Shown: positions 8,045 through 16,042 of the stretch, piece by piece
Layout: every line of letters starts with the position of its first letter
How positions within the stretch are numbered: position 1 is the stretch's first letter
Origin: Gaiellasilicea sp035553355
GTDB taxonomy: Bacteria > Actinomycetota > Thermoleophilia > Gaiellales > Gaiellaceae
Assembly (NCBI GenBank): GCA_035553355.1
Contig: DATMJW010000124.1
Location: 13,383 to 77,382 of the forward strand
DNA length: 64,000 bases
Reading direction: 5' to 3'
Notes under the pieces: generated by a model
What the model was told of the DNA's origin: nothing
The model's input: the letters and a program-made list of their open reading frames with translations, nothing else
Database searches by the model: none
Position numbers and translations under genes: made by a program

Positions 8045-9295
8045 CTCTTCCCGGCGACGGCGGCCGTGCGTGAGGGCGAGCTCGAGGTCGGCGGCGTCCG
8101 TGCATCCGCGCTCGCAGAGCGATTCGGGACGCCGCTCGTCGTCTACTGCGAGCAGTCGCTGCGCGAGCGCGCGCGCCTCGTCACGGGCGCTGCGCCGGGG
8201 GCGACCGTCGTCTACGGGACGAAGGCGTTCGCAAACGTCGCGCTCCTTCGCCTGCTCGCCGAGGAGGGGATCGGGGCGGACGTCTCGACGCTCGGCGAGC
8301 TCGAGTTTGCGCGGCGGGCGGGACTGAGCGGCGAGCGCGTCGTCGTCCACGGCAACAACAAGTCGGATGCGGAGCTCGCGGCCGCGGCCGAGCTGGGGGC
8401 GCTCGTCGTCCTCGACGCGCTCGACGAGGCGAAGCGCGCCGCCGACGCCGGTGTGCGGCGCGTGCTCGTCAGGGTGACGCCGGGGGTCGAGGCGGAGACG
8501 CACGAGGCGATCCGCACCGGGCATCGCGGCTCGAAGTTCGGGCTCGATCCCGACGACGCAGTCGACGCCGTCCGAGGCGCGCTCGCCGCTGGGCTCGACG
8601 TCGCGGGGCTGCACGTGCACGTCGGCTCGCAGCTCGCCGACGCGCGCGCGCACCTCCTCGCCGTGGAGGCGCTCGCCGAGCTCGCGGCGCGGTCGCGCGA
8701 CGAGCTCGGTTGGACGCCGCAGGTCGTCGACGTCGGGGGCGGGTTCGGCGTCCGGCACGTCCTCGACGAGCCGGATCCGCCGGTGGCGGAGCTCGTGCGC
8801 GCGATCGCGGGCGCGGTCGCGCGCGACTGGGTGATGCGCGCGCTGCCGCCGCCGCGGCTGATGCTGGAGCCGGGACGGTCGCTCGTCGGCGCGGCTGCGT
8901 TCACGCTGTATCGCGTAGGCGCGGTCAAGCGCGCCGGCGACCGGAACTACGCGGCGGTCGACGGCGGCATGTCCGACAACCCGCGGCCGCAGCTCTACCG
9001 CGCGCGGTACAGCGCGCTCCTCGCGAACCGGGCCGAGGAGGCGCCGGCCGAGGAGCCCGTGACGCTCGCCGGCAAGCACTGCGAGTCCGGCGACGTCCTC
9101 ATCGAGCGCGCGTCCCTGCCGTCGCCACGCCGCGGCGACCTCGTCGCAGTTCCGGCTACGGGCGCATACACGCTCGCGATGGGGTCGAACTACAACGGCG
9201 TGCCTCGGCCGGCGGCGGTGCTCGTCGCCGACGGCGACGCTCGGGTGATCCTGCGCCGCGAGACGCTCGACGACCTACTCGCGCGCGAGGTCTGA
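8036..9295 (+). CDS. lysA: Diaminopimelate decarboxylase
   Basis: This PLP enzyme decarboxylates meso-diaminopimelate to L-lysine, the last step of lysine synthesis. The 419-residue protein starts MLALFPATAAVREGELEVGG, like other LysA N-termini. It carries the PLP lysine in VVYGTKAFAN (Lys63), HVHVGSQ, VDVGGGFGV, and the substrate-site CESGD near residue 350. The ATG is strongly placed by the conserved N-terminus. It stands alone on the plus strand, divergent from leuS and convergent with the his operon. Its 5' codons overlap the leuS leader promoter, so the two genes may interfere with or balance each other. Confidence 0.95.
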   Translation: MLALFPATAAVREGELEVGGVRASALAERFGTPLVVYCEQSLRERARLVTGAAPGATVVYGTKAFANVALLRLLAEEGIGADVSTLGELEFARRAGLSGERVVVHGNNKSDAELAAAAELGALVVLDALDEAKRAADAGVRRVLVRVTPGVEAETHEAIRTGHRGSKFGLDPDDAVDAVRGALAAGLDVAGLHVHVGSQLADARAHLLAVEALAELAARSRDELGWTPQVVDVGGGFGVRHVLDEPDPPVAELVRAIAGAVARDWVMRALPPPRLMLEPGRSLVGAAAFTLYRVGAVKRAGDRNYAAVDGGMSDNPRPQLYRARYSALLANRAEEAPAEEPVTLAGKHCESGDVLIERASLPSPRRGDLVAVPATGAYTLAMGSNYNGVPRPAAVLVADGDARVILRRETLDDLLAREV

Positions 9296-9385
9296 GCGGG
9301 TTCGGCCGTAGCGCGGTGCCGCGGCGGCGCGTGGCGGGGGCTCGTCGGTGCGCGAAGCGGAGCGGCTGCGGCACGTTCCCCCACA

Positions 9386-9411
9386 TGCCCCCAGGGGCAC
9401 CCCGGTGTCCC
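9386..9411. repeat. Overlapping inverted repeats between convergent lysA and hisIE
   Basis: Two hairpins share bases: TGCCCC/GGGGCA with a 2-base loop (9386-9399), and a near-perfect 18-bp palindrome of the form GGGrCACCnnGGTGyCCC (9394-9411). They lie in the 226-bp gap between two converging genes and could serve as terminators in either direction. No T-run follows. Nothing else is recognisable in 9296-9521. Confidence 0.35.
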
Positions 9412-9521
9412 TACGGAAACGGTAACGGCCGCGACGTCACGGATGGGTGTCGCATGAGTGGCGACTCCGTGCCGGTCGTTCCACAGCCACGCCCGGCGCA
9501 GGCGCCCCTGCCTCCGGTGCG

Positions 9522-10073
9522 TCAGGCGCCGTCGGCCCGCCGGCGCAGCTCTGCCTCGACCGTGTCGGGGTCGAGCCCGCGCGCCGCCAAGAGGGCGTAG
9601 AGGTGGAAGATCAGGTCGGCCGCTTCCTCCACGAGCCGCTCGTCCGATTCCGCCGTGCCGGCGAGCGCGACCTCCACCCCCTCCTCGCCGACCTTCCGCG
9701 CGGCGCGCCGCGGGTCGTCGAGCAGCGAGACGACGTAGGAGCCGCCGGGGCGCTCGATCTCCCGCTCCTTGATCCGCCGCCAGAGCCAGGGCGCGAAGCA
9801 CGACTCCGAGCCCGTGTGGCAGGCGGGCCCGGCCGGCCGCACCCGCAGGAGCAGCGCGTCGCCGTCGCAGTCCTCGCTGAGGTCCTCGACGGCGAGGGTG
9901 TTCCCCGACGTCTCCCCCTTCCGCCACAGGCGCCCGCGCGACCGGCTCCAGAACCACGCCTCGCCCGTCTCGCGCGTCAGCCGCAGCGCCTCCGCGTCCA
10001 TCCAGGCGAGCATCAGGACACGCCCGCTCTCGACGTCCTGCACGATCGCCGGCGTCAGCTCCGGACGTTCCAT
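9522..10073 (-). CDS. hisI: Bifunctional phosphoribosyl-AMP cyclohydrolase / phosphoribosyl-ATP pyrophosphatase
   Basis: Catalyses steps two and three of histidine synthesis. The 183 residues split into an N-terminal HisI half (MLAWMDAEALRLT, SRSRGRLWRKGETSGN, zinc motif GPACHTGSESCF with Cys85, His86, Cys92) and a C-terminal HisE half (ARKVGEEGVEVALA, EEAADLIFHLYALL). The fused HisIE form is usual in enterobacteria; many actinobacteria carry hisI and hisE apart, so the fusion is worth noting. The ATG at 10073 lies inside the end of hisF (19-nt overlap). It is the last gene of the minus-strand his operon. Confidence 0.95.
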   Translation of the reverse strand: MERPELTPAIVQDVESGRVLMLAWMDAEALRLTRETGEAWFWSRSRGRLWRKGETSGNTLAVEDLSEDCDGDALLLRVRPAGPACHTGSESCFAPWLWRRIKEREIERPGGSYVVSLLDDPRRAARKVGEEGVEVALAGTAESDERLVEEAADLIFHLYALLAARGLDPDTVEAELRRRADGA

Positions 10074-10795
10074 CCCGCCTCCTGCAGCTCGCGCTTCAAC
10101 TCCGGCAGCCGTTCGGGCCGCTCGTGGACGATCGACGCCACGAGCGCGGCCTCGGCGCCGGCCGCGAACGCATCGGCGAGGTGTCGTCCGTCGCCCGCGC
10201 CGCCGGAGGCGACGATGGGGACCCCGACCGTGCCCGCGACGGATGCGGTCAGCTCGAGGTCGTAGCCGGAGCGGGTGCCGTCGGCGTCGATCGACGTCAG
10301 GAGGATCTCGCCCGCTCCGCGCGCCGCCGCCTCGCGTGCCCATTCGACCGCGTCCAGCCCGCGCGGCCGCCGGCCGCCGTGCGTCACCACCTCGCCGCGC
10401 TGCGCGTCGATCGCGCAGACGACCGCCTGCGAGCCGTACTCCTCTGCCAGCGCCGTCAGCAAAGCGGGATCGTCGACGGCGGCGCGGTTGACCGCCACCT
10501 TGTCGGCGCCTGCACGCAGCAGCGCCTGCGCGTCCTCGCGCGAGCCGACGCCGCCTCCGACGGTGAAGGGGATCTCGAGCCGCTCCGCCGCACGCTCCAC
10601 GAGCGCGACGGTCGGGCCGCGCGACTCGACGCTCGCCGTGATGTCGAGGAAGACGAGCTCGTCGGCGCCGAGCTCGGAGTACCGCTCCGCCAGCTCGACC
10701 GGGTCGCCGACGTCGCGCAGACTCTCGAAGCGCACGCCCTTGACGACGCGGCCGCCGGCGACGTCGAGACACGGGATCACGCGCTTCTTCACCAT
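10055..10795 (-). CDS. hisF: Imidazole glycerol phosphate synthase, cyclase subunit HisF
   Basis: HisF uses ammonia from HisH to convert PRFAR into IGP and AICAR. The 246-residue TIM barrel begins MVKKRVIPCLDVAGGRVVKG and carries the two catalytic aspartates, Asp11 (CLD) and Asp130 (AID). The phosphate loops GGGVGS and VASGGAG are present. The ATG at 10795 overlaps the hisH stop by 7 bases, as expected for two subunits of one complex. Confidence 0.96.
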   Translation of the reverse strand: MVKKRVIPCLDVAGGRVVKGVRFESLRDVGDPVELAERYSELGADELVFLDITASVESRGPTVALVERAAERLEIPFTVGGGVGSREDAQALLRAGADKVAVNRAAVDDPALLTALAEEYGSQAVVCAIDAQRGEVVTHGGRRPRGLDAVEWAREAAARGAGEILLTSIDADGTRSGYDLELTASVAGTVGVPIVASGGAGDGRHLADAFAAGAEAALVASIVHERPERLPELKRELQEAGWNVRS

Positions 10796-11382
10796 CCGGC
10801 CGCCCACGCGAGCGTGTTCCGCAGGAACTGGGCCCCAGCGCTGCCGCTCCGCTCCGGGTGGAACTGAACTCCCGCGACCGCGCCCCTCTCCACCGCCGCG
10901 ACGACCGGCGCGTCGTGCACGACTTCCGCCGTCGTCACGTCTTCGGCAGGAACGGCGGAGTAGCTGTGCGCGAAGTAGACATCCGCGCCGTCGAGCCCGG
11001 CGAGCAGCGGCGTCGGTCGCACGACCCTCAGCTCGTTCCAGCCCATGTGCGGGACGCGGCGCGCCCGGAGGCGCCGCACAGACCCGCGGAGGACGCCGAG
11101 ACCGCGGCCGCCCTCCTCGCTCTCCTCGAAGAGGAGCTGGAGACCGACGCAGATGCCGACGACCGGCCGTGCGCGTCCGATTCGCTCGCGCAGCGCGTCG
11201 GCGACGGGTGCGAGGCCCGACGCCGCGGAGGCCACGTGGCCGACGCCGGCGATCACCGCGAGCGGCGCCTCGCGTACCTCGGCGGCGTCGGTCGAGATCC
11301 GCACGTCGGCGCCGGCGCGGGTGAGCGCGGCGAGGACGCTGCGGACGTTCCCGGCGCCGTAGTCCGCGAGCACCACGTTCAC
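10789..11382 (-). CDS. hisH: Imidazole glycerol phosphate synthase, glutaminase subunit HisH
   Basis: This class I glutamine amidotransferase supplies ammonia to HisF. The 197-residue protein starts VNVVLADYGAGNVRSV. It has the nucleophile Cys78 in GICVGLQLL and the His175/Glu177 pair in FHPERSG. It differs from textbook HisH in reading IAGVGH where most have LPGVG, and ICVG for ICLG, but the triad is complete. The GTG at 11382 overlaps the stop of the upstream hisC-hisB gene as GTGA. Confidence 0.93.
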   Translation of the reverse strand: MNVVLADYGAGNVRSVLAALTRAGADVRISTDAAEVREAPLAVIAGVGHVASAASGLAPVADALRERIGRARPVVGICVGLQLLFEESEEGGRGLGVLRGSVRRLRARRVPHMGWNELRVVRPTPLLAGLDGADVYFAHSYSAVPAEDVTTAEVVHDAPVVAAVERGAVAGVQFHPERSGSAGAQFLRNTLAWAAGW

Positions 11383-12947
11383 GCGAGGCCCTTCGTCGAG
11401 CGGACGCCGCCGGACACCGGCGCACAGGCTGCGCCGAGCGCCCGACCGAGCGCCTTGAACGCCGCCTCCGCCACGTGGTGGTCGTCGCGGCCCGAGGACG
11501 AGACGTGGAGGGTGAATCCGCCCTGCAGCGCGAGCCGCTCGAGCGCGTGCGCGAGCAGCGACGTCGCCAGGCCGCCGACGCGCTCCCCGCCGAACGCAAG
11601 CTCGACCTCGGCGTGCGGCCGGCGCACCAGGTCGACGGCTGCGACCGCGCGCGCCTCGTCCATCGGCACCGTCGCGTCGCCGTAGCGCGCGACGCCGTCG
11701 CGGGAGCCGAGAGCCTGCGCGAGCGCGTCGCCGAGCGAGGCGAGGCAGTCCTCGGCCGTGTGGTGCTCGTCCACCGCGAGGTCGCCGCCCGCGACCAACT
11801 CGATGTCGAAGCCGGCGTGAAAGGCGCACAGGGTCAGCAGGTGGTCGAGGAAGCCGATCCCGGTCTCGATCCGCGCGCGGCCCGTGCCGTCGAGGTCGAG
11901 CGAGAGCCGCAGCGCCGTCTCGGTGCTGACCCGCGAGACGAACGCGGAACGACCGGCGCGCTCCGAGATCTCGGCGCCGAGTGCTCGGAGGAGGACGTCG
12001 TTCTCGCGCGGCCGCCGGAGCGTCACGCGTATCCCCTCACGGAAGATCCGCACGACGAGCCCCTGCGCCTCGAGCCGCTCGCCGAGCGGCTCCGCCGTCG
12101 GGATCCAGACGAAGTTCGTGGCCGTCGGCGGAGCGGCGTACCCCGTTGCCGCAAGGATCCTGCGCACGCGCTCGCGCTCCTCGACGACCTCGGAGACGTC
12201 GACGCGCGGGTCGCGCAACGCTGCCGCCGCGATCGCGGCCGCAGGGCCGCTCACGTTCGCGGGGGGTCGGCGAAGCTCGAGCCCTCTCGCGACCGCGGGT
12301 GCGGCCACGGCGTAGCCGACGCGGAGCGACGCGAACCCAAAGGCCTTCGAGAGCGTGCGCAGCACGATCACGTTCGGGTGATCGGGGATCAGCCCGAGGC
12401 ACGTGACGCCCGCGAACTCGAAGTACGCCTCGTCGACGACGACCGCGGCATCGGGGTGCGCGGCGGCGAGCGCAGCGACCTCCTCCGGCTGCCGCACCTC
12501 CCCGGTCGGGTTGTTGGGGTTGCACACCCAGATCAGCGCCGCACCCGCGGGATCCGTCACGACCTCGCCGCCCTCGAGGAGCGTCGCGAGGCGGTAGACG
12601 GCGTACGTGGGCGGCGCGAGCGCCGCATGCAACCCGGGAGCGAGGTACGTCCGCGCGCAGAGCGCGATCAGGTCGTCGGCGCCGGCGCCGACGACGACCT
12701 GCTCCGAGGTGACGTCGCAGTAGGCGGCGGCGGCCTCGCGGAGCTCGCGGTACGTCCCGTCGGGGTACTCGTTCAGCCGCGCGAAGCTGTCGCCCAGCGG
12801 CAGCTGGGGGACGCCGGGGGCCGGCGGTGTGTTCTGGTCGAAACGCAGCACCTGCTCGGGGCGGAGGCCGTGCCGCGCGGCGACCTCCGCAGAGGACGGC
12901 GCCCACGCATAGGGCCGGAACTCCGACGGCAGCGGCCGCGCGATCAC
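11379..12947 (-). CDS. hisCB: Fused histidinol-phosphate aminotransferase (HisC) and imidazoleglycerol-phosphate dehydratase (HisB)
   Basis: One 522-residue frame holds two enzymes. Residues 1 to about 330 are a PLP aminotransferase: NEYPDGTY (59-66), CNPNNPTG (142-149), VVDEAYFEF (170-178), PLP Lys201 in TLSKAFG. Residues about 336-522 are IGP dehydratase: GIGFLDHLL, the manganese-site motifs DEHHTAED (393-400) and DDHHVAEAAFK (488-498), and a C-terminal STKG. The linker is only a few residues (ERAGRSAFVSRVS) with no stop or internal start that would restore two genes. These enzymes act at non-consecutive points for C and B in gene numbering, but HisB's product is HisC's substrate, so the fusion joins consecutive reactions. 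The GTG start overlaps hisD as GTGA. Confidence 0.93.
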   Translation of the reverse strand: MIARPLPSEFRPYAWAPSSAEVAARHGLRPEQVLRFDQNTPPAPGVPQLPLGDSFARLNEYPDGTYRELREAAAAYCDVTSEQVVVGAGADDLIALCARTYLAPGLHAALAPPTYAVYRLATLLEGGEVVTDPAGAALIWVCNPNNPTGEVRQPEEVAALAAAHPDAAVVVDEAYFEFAGVTCLGLIPDHPNVIVLRTLSKAFGFASLRVGYAVAAPAVARGLELRRPPANVSGPAAAIAAAALRDPRVDVSEVVEERERVRRILAATGYAAPPTATNFVWIPTAEPLGERLEAQGLVVRIFREGIRVTLRRPRENDVLLRALGAEISERAGRSAFVSRVSTETALRLSLDLDGTGRARIETGIGFLDHLLTLCAFHAGFDIELVAGGDLAVDEHHTAEDCLASLGDALAQALGSRDGVARYGDATVPMDEARAVAAVDLVRRPHAEVELAFGGERVGGLATSLLAHALERLALQGGFTLHVSSSGRDDHHVAEAAFKALGRALGAACAPVSGGVRSTKGLA

Positions 12948-14080
12948 GCGAGCTCCAGCGCCGCCGCGTGGTGCACGAACCCCTCGGCTCGAGCGAGCGG
13001 CAGCGCGACCGCCCGCGCAGCCACGAGATCGTCGGCGGCGACGACCTGCACCGGCTTGAGGAACGTCTCGAGGCCGATGCCGCCGCTGCCGCGCGCGAGG
13101 CCGCCGGTCGGGAGGACGTGCGTCGCGCCCGCCGCGTAGTCGCCGACCGCTGCCGACGTTCGCACGAACACCGTGCCGGCGTTCCGCATGCGCCGCGCGA
13201 CGGTTTCGGCGTCCGCGACCCAGAGCTCGAGATGCTCGGGCGCGTAGGTCTCCGCAGCCGCGAGCGCATCATCCAGAGAAGCCACGTCCCGAACAGACAC
13301 GTTGCCATACCCGTCAACAAGGCTAGCCACGGCTGCGGACAGATCGGGGTCGAGGCTGAGCAGGATCGCCTCGCTGTCGGGGCCGTGCTCGGCCTGAGCG
13401 AGGAGGTCGGCGGCGCACCGTTCGGCGGACGCCGTCGCGTCGGCGACGAGCACGACCTCGCTCGGGCCGGCCGGCAGGTCGATCGCGCAGGAGCTCGACA
13501 CGAGCAGCTTCGCGGCGGTCACCCAGCGGTTCCCGGGCCCGACGATCTTGTCCACCTTCGGAACGGTCTCGGTGCCGTACGCGAGCGCCGCCACCGCCTG
13601 CGCGCCGCCCACGGCGTACACCTCGTCGAGCCCGAGCGCGGCCGCAGTCGCGAGCGTCGCCTCGGACGGGGACGGCGAGACGACGACGATCCGCTCCACC
13701 CCGGCGACCTGTGCCGGCACCGCCGCCATCACGAGCGACGACGGGTACGCGGCGCGACCGCCCGGGACGTAGACCCCGACCGAGGAAAGCGGCAGCCACC
13801 GGCGCTCGGCGCGCACGCCCGGCACCGCCTCGACGGCCGTGTCCGGCGGGCGCTGCGGCTCGACGAACGCACGTACAGCGGCGGCCATCGCCCGCACGGC
13901 GTCGAGCAGCTCCTCGTCGAGCCGCGCCGCGGCGATGCGCTCGGCCGGGACGCGAAGCTCCGCCACCTCCCCGTCGAGCCGCTCGGTCCACTCGCGCAGC
14001 GCCGCGTCGCCGCGCTCGCGCACGTCCGCGACGATCTCGGCGACGCGCGACAGCACCTCCTCGAGGCCGGCGCCCCTCAC
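12944..14080 (-). CDS. hisD: Histidinol dehydrogenase
   Basis: This zinc- and NAD-dependent enzyme oxidises L-histidinol twice to histidine. The protein is 378 residues, shorter than the usual 430 because the N-terminal arm is reduced. Visible motifs are VGVYVPGGRAAYPSSL, AVGGAQAVAALAYGT, the metal residues in QAEHGPDSEA, the catalytic pair in YAPEHLEL, and the late metal ligands in VGDYAAGATHVLPTGG and EGFVHHAA. The GTG at 14080 overlaps the hisG stop as GTGA, and its own stop overlaps the hisC-hisB start the same way. Confidence 0.95.
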   Translation of the reverse strand: MRGAGLEEVLSRVAEIVADVRERGDAALREWTERLDGEVAELRVPAERIAAARLDEELLDAVRAMAAAVRAFVEPQRPPDTAVEAVPGVRAERRWLPLSSVGVYVPGGRAAYPSSLVMAAVPAQVAGVERIVVVSPSPSEATLATAAALGLDEVYAVGGAQAVAALAYGTETVPKVDKIVGPGNRWVTAAKLLVSSSCAIDLPAGPSEVVLVADATASAERCAADLLAQAEHGPDSEAILLSLDPDLSAAVASLVDGYGNVSVRDVASLDDALAAAETYAPEHLELWVADAETVARRMRNAGTVFVRTSAAVGDYAAGATHVLPTGGLARGSGGIGLETFLKPVQVVAADDLVAARAVALPLARAEGFVHHAAALELA

Positions 14081-14967
14081 GGGACGAGACGCTCCACGGG
14101 GAGGACGAGGATCGACGACGCCCCGGCCTCCTTGAGCGGCGAGAGCAGGTTCCAGAGGTCGTCCGCGTCGACCGCCGCATGGACGGCGATCTCACCCTCC
14201 GCAGCGAGGTTCAGCACGGACGGCGCGCCCATGCTCGGCAGGAGCGCCCGGATCGCCGGCAGCGCGGCCGCCGGCGCGTTCATCATCAGGTACCGCCGCC
14301 GGCGCGCTGCCACCACGCCGCCGAGCATCAGCTGCAGCCGCTCGACGAGCTCGCGCTTCTCGGCGACCGCGCGCTCGCTGCCGACCAGCACGGCCTGCGA
14401 TTCGAGCAGCGTCCCCACGAGCCGCAGCCCGTTCGCGCTCGCCGTCGAGCCGGTGGAGACGAGGTCGACGATCGCATCCGAGAGGCCGAGGCGAGGCGCC
14501 GCCTCCACCGAGCCGGACACCGGCACGAGCTCCGCCTCGACGCCCTCGCGCGCGAGGCACGCACGCGTCGACACCGGGTAGGCAGTCGCGACCCGCAGCC
14601 CGGCGAGGTCGGCGAGCGCCTGCTGCGGCGAGTCCTCCGGGACCGCCGCGGCGAGGCGACAGCGCGCGAAGCCGAGCTGCGCCAACTCGAGGACGTCCGC
14701 CTCCGTCTCGGCGACGAGGTTCGCGCCCGTGATCCCCAGGTCGACGACGCCGTCCTGGACGTACTCCGGGATGTCGTGGGCGCGAACGAGCAGGAGATCG
14801 ACGGCCGCGTTCGTGCACGGCACGAGCAGCGCCCGCTCCGTCGCCTCGAAGCTGAGACCGGCATCGGCACAGAGCCGCCGCGCCGGCTCGGCCATCCGGC
14901 CCTTCGAGGGGACGGCGAGCGTGAGCCTGCCGTCCGCGCCGGCCCGCGTGAACCCGTTCGAGCCCAC
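14077..14967 (-). CDS. hisG: ATP phosphoribosyltransferase, long form
   Basis: HisG condenses ATP and PRPP in the committed step of histidine synthesis and is normally feedback-inhibited by histidine. The 296-residue protein has LTLAVPSKGRMAEPARRL, VDLGITGANLV, VSGSVEAAPRLGLSDAIVDLVSTG (PRPP site within it) and a C-terminal ACT-like regulatory part (MGAPSVLNLAAEGEIAVH). Length and C-terminus mark the long HisZ-independent form. The GTG is one base after the stop of the TrpR-like gene, so the regulator and hisG are cotranscribed. Confidence 0.95.
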   Translation of the reverse strand: MGSNGFTRAGADGRLTLAVPSKGRMAEPARRLCADAGLSFEATERALLVPCTNAAVDLLLVRAHDIPEYVQDGVVDLGITGANLVAETEADVLELAQLGFARCRLAAAVPEDSPQQALADLAGLRVATAYPVSTRACLAREGVEAELVPVSGSVEAAPRLGLSDAIVDLVSTGSTASANGLRLVGTLLESQAVLVGSERAVAEKRELVERLQLMLGGVVAARRRRYLMMNAPAAALPAIRALLPSMGAPSVLNLAAEGEIAVHAAVDADDLWNLLSPLKEAGASSILVLPVERLVP

Positions 14968-14968
14968 G

Positions 14969-15295
14969 TCAGCCGCGCTTTCGCTTCGCGTGGACGCGCG
15001 CGAGCGCGATCCGGTAGCCGCCTGTGCCGTGGCGGAGCCACTGAGCGACCCGGGTGACGGTCGCGGTGCTCGTCGGCACCCGCTCGGCGATCTCGAGGTA
15101 CGCGACGCCCTCGTCGAGCAGCTGCACGGTCTGCCAGCGATGGACGAGTGCCTCGAGCTCCGGGAGCGTGCAGAGGTCGCGCAGGAAGCGCTTCACCTCG
15201 TCGTCGCCGCGGAGCGAGCCGAATGCCGACGCGAGGGAGTCGAGCCCGTTCAGGGGCTCGACTTCACGCGTCGGCTCGGGGAGGACACCCGTCAT
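14969..15295 (-). CDS. TrpR-like (YerC/YecD family) repressor, candidate histidine-operon regulator
   Basis: A 108-residue helix-turn-helix protein of the TrpR fold: FLRDLCTLPELEALVHRWQTVQLLDEGVAYLEIAE, followed by the recognition region VPTSTATVTRVAQWLRHGTGGY (split for length: TSTATVTRV is the core). The family relative YerC/YecD has the same TSTATITRV block. It is the first gene of the his operon and divergent from hisA, with three 8-bp repeats between them, so histidine-responsive autoregulation is the natural reading. The ATG at 15295 is preferred because a TAACAT box lies 8 nt upstream. An in-frame ATG at 15313 lies inside that box. The ligand is inferred from context only. Confidence 0.85.
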   Translation of the reverse strand: MTGVLPEPTREVEPLNGLDSLASAFGSLRGDDEVKRFLRDLCTLPELEALVHRWQTVQLLDEGVAYLEIAERVPTSTATVTRVAQWLRHGTGGYRIALARVHAKRKRG

Positions 15296-15303
15296 GCGCC
15301 GCC

Positions 15304-15328
15304 ATGTTAGCATGTTAACGTGTTAGCA
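15304..15328. promoter_or_regulatory. Shared operator and overlapping divergent -10 boxes of hisA and the his operon
   Basis: Three contiguous 8-mers, TGTTAGCA (15305-15312), TGTTAACG (15313-15320) and TGTTAGCA (15321-15328), form a tandem array around a central GTTAAC. The plus strand contains an extended -10, TGTTAGCAT (15305-15313), six bases before the hisA GTG. The minus strand contains TGCTAACAT (15312-15304), eight bases before the regulator's ATG. Both promoters thus occupy the same bases inside the repeat array. The E. coli TrpR operator also centres on GTTAAC, which supports binding by the adjacent TrpR-like protein; that link is inference. Confidence 0.65.
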
Positions 15329-16042
15329 CGCAAGCACCTCACCATCTACCCGGCGATCGACGTCCTCGAGGGCCGCGTCGTCCGGCTGGAGCAGGGGGAG
15401 CGCACGCGCGTCACCGTCGAGGGAGGCGACCCGGTCGCCGCGGCGCTCGCGTTCGCCCGCGAGGGCGCCGAGTGGCTTCACCTCGTCGATCTCGACGGCG
15501 CCTTCTCCGCGCGCGGCTCGCTCGACCTGGTGCGTCGCGTCGCGGCCGCAACGCACGTACCGGTCCAGGTCGGAGGCGGGCTGCGGACGCTCGACGCCGT
15601 CGCCGCGGCGCTCGACGCGGGCGCCGCCCGTGCGATGGTCGGTACCGCGGCGACCGACCTCACCTTCCTGCGGACGGCCGCCGCCCGCTTCGGCGACCGG
15701 CTCGTCGTCGCGATCGACGCCCGGGACGGACGCGTCGCCGTCGAGGGCTGGACGCGCGCGTCGGAGCTGTCGCCGGTCGACCTGGCGCACGCGTGTGCAG
15801 ACGCAGGCGTCACGCGACTCCTCGTCACCGCGACCCGGCGCGACGGCACGCTCTCCGGCCCCGACCTCGGCCTGTTGCGCGAGGTGCTCGCGGCGGGCGT
15901 TCCGGTCGTCGCCGCGGGCGGCATCGCGTCCCTCGACGACCTGCGCGCGCTCCGCGACCTCGGCTGCGAGGGCGCCGTGGCCGGGAGCGCGCTGTGGCGC
16001 GGCCGTTTCACCCTCGCCGAGGCGGTTAGCCTCGACGGATGA
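15320..16042 (+). CDS. hisA: ProFAR isomerase HisA
   Basis: HisA isomerises ProFAR to PRFAR, the substrate of HisHF. The TIM-barrel protein of 240 residues starts MLARKHLTIYPAIDVLEGRVVRL. The catalytic aspartates are Asp14 and Asp133 (VVAIDARDG), with VQVGGGLRT and VVAAGGIAS phosphate loops. Tryptophan synthesis by a dual PriA cannot be excluded from sequence alone. GTG at 15320 is the only start before the conserved N-terminus; its codons belong to the third operator repeat, so the transcript is probably leaderless. Its stop overlaps the next gene as ATGA. Confidence 0.93.
   Translation: MLARKHLTIYPAIDVLEGRVVRLEQGERTRVTVEGGDPVAAALAFAREGAEWLHLVDLDGAFSARGSLDLVRRVAAATHVPVQVGGGLRTLDAVAAALDAGAARAMVGTAATDLTFLRTAAARFGDRLVVAIDARDGRVAVEGWTRASELSPVDLAHACADAGVTRLLVTATRRDGTLSGPDLGLLREVLAAGVPVVAAGGIASLDDLRALRDLGCEGAVAGSALWRGRFTLAEAVSLDG

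Noticed and set aside
8025..8045. Second mini-ORF GTG CTA GCA TTG GCG CAG TGA overlapping the leuS leader peptide
   Set aside because: It has two rare leucine codons, but it overlaps the -10 box and would lie upstream of the predicted transcription start.
9296..9521. Small RNA or small gene between lysA and hisIE
   Set aside because: Only hairpins were found; no tRNA-like fold, no promoter and no ORF with codon bias.
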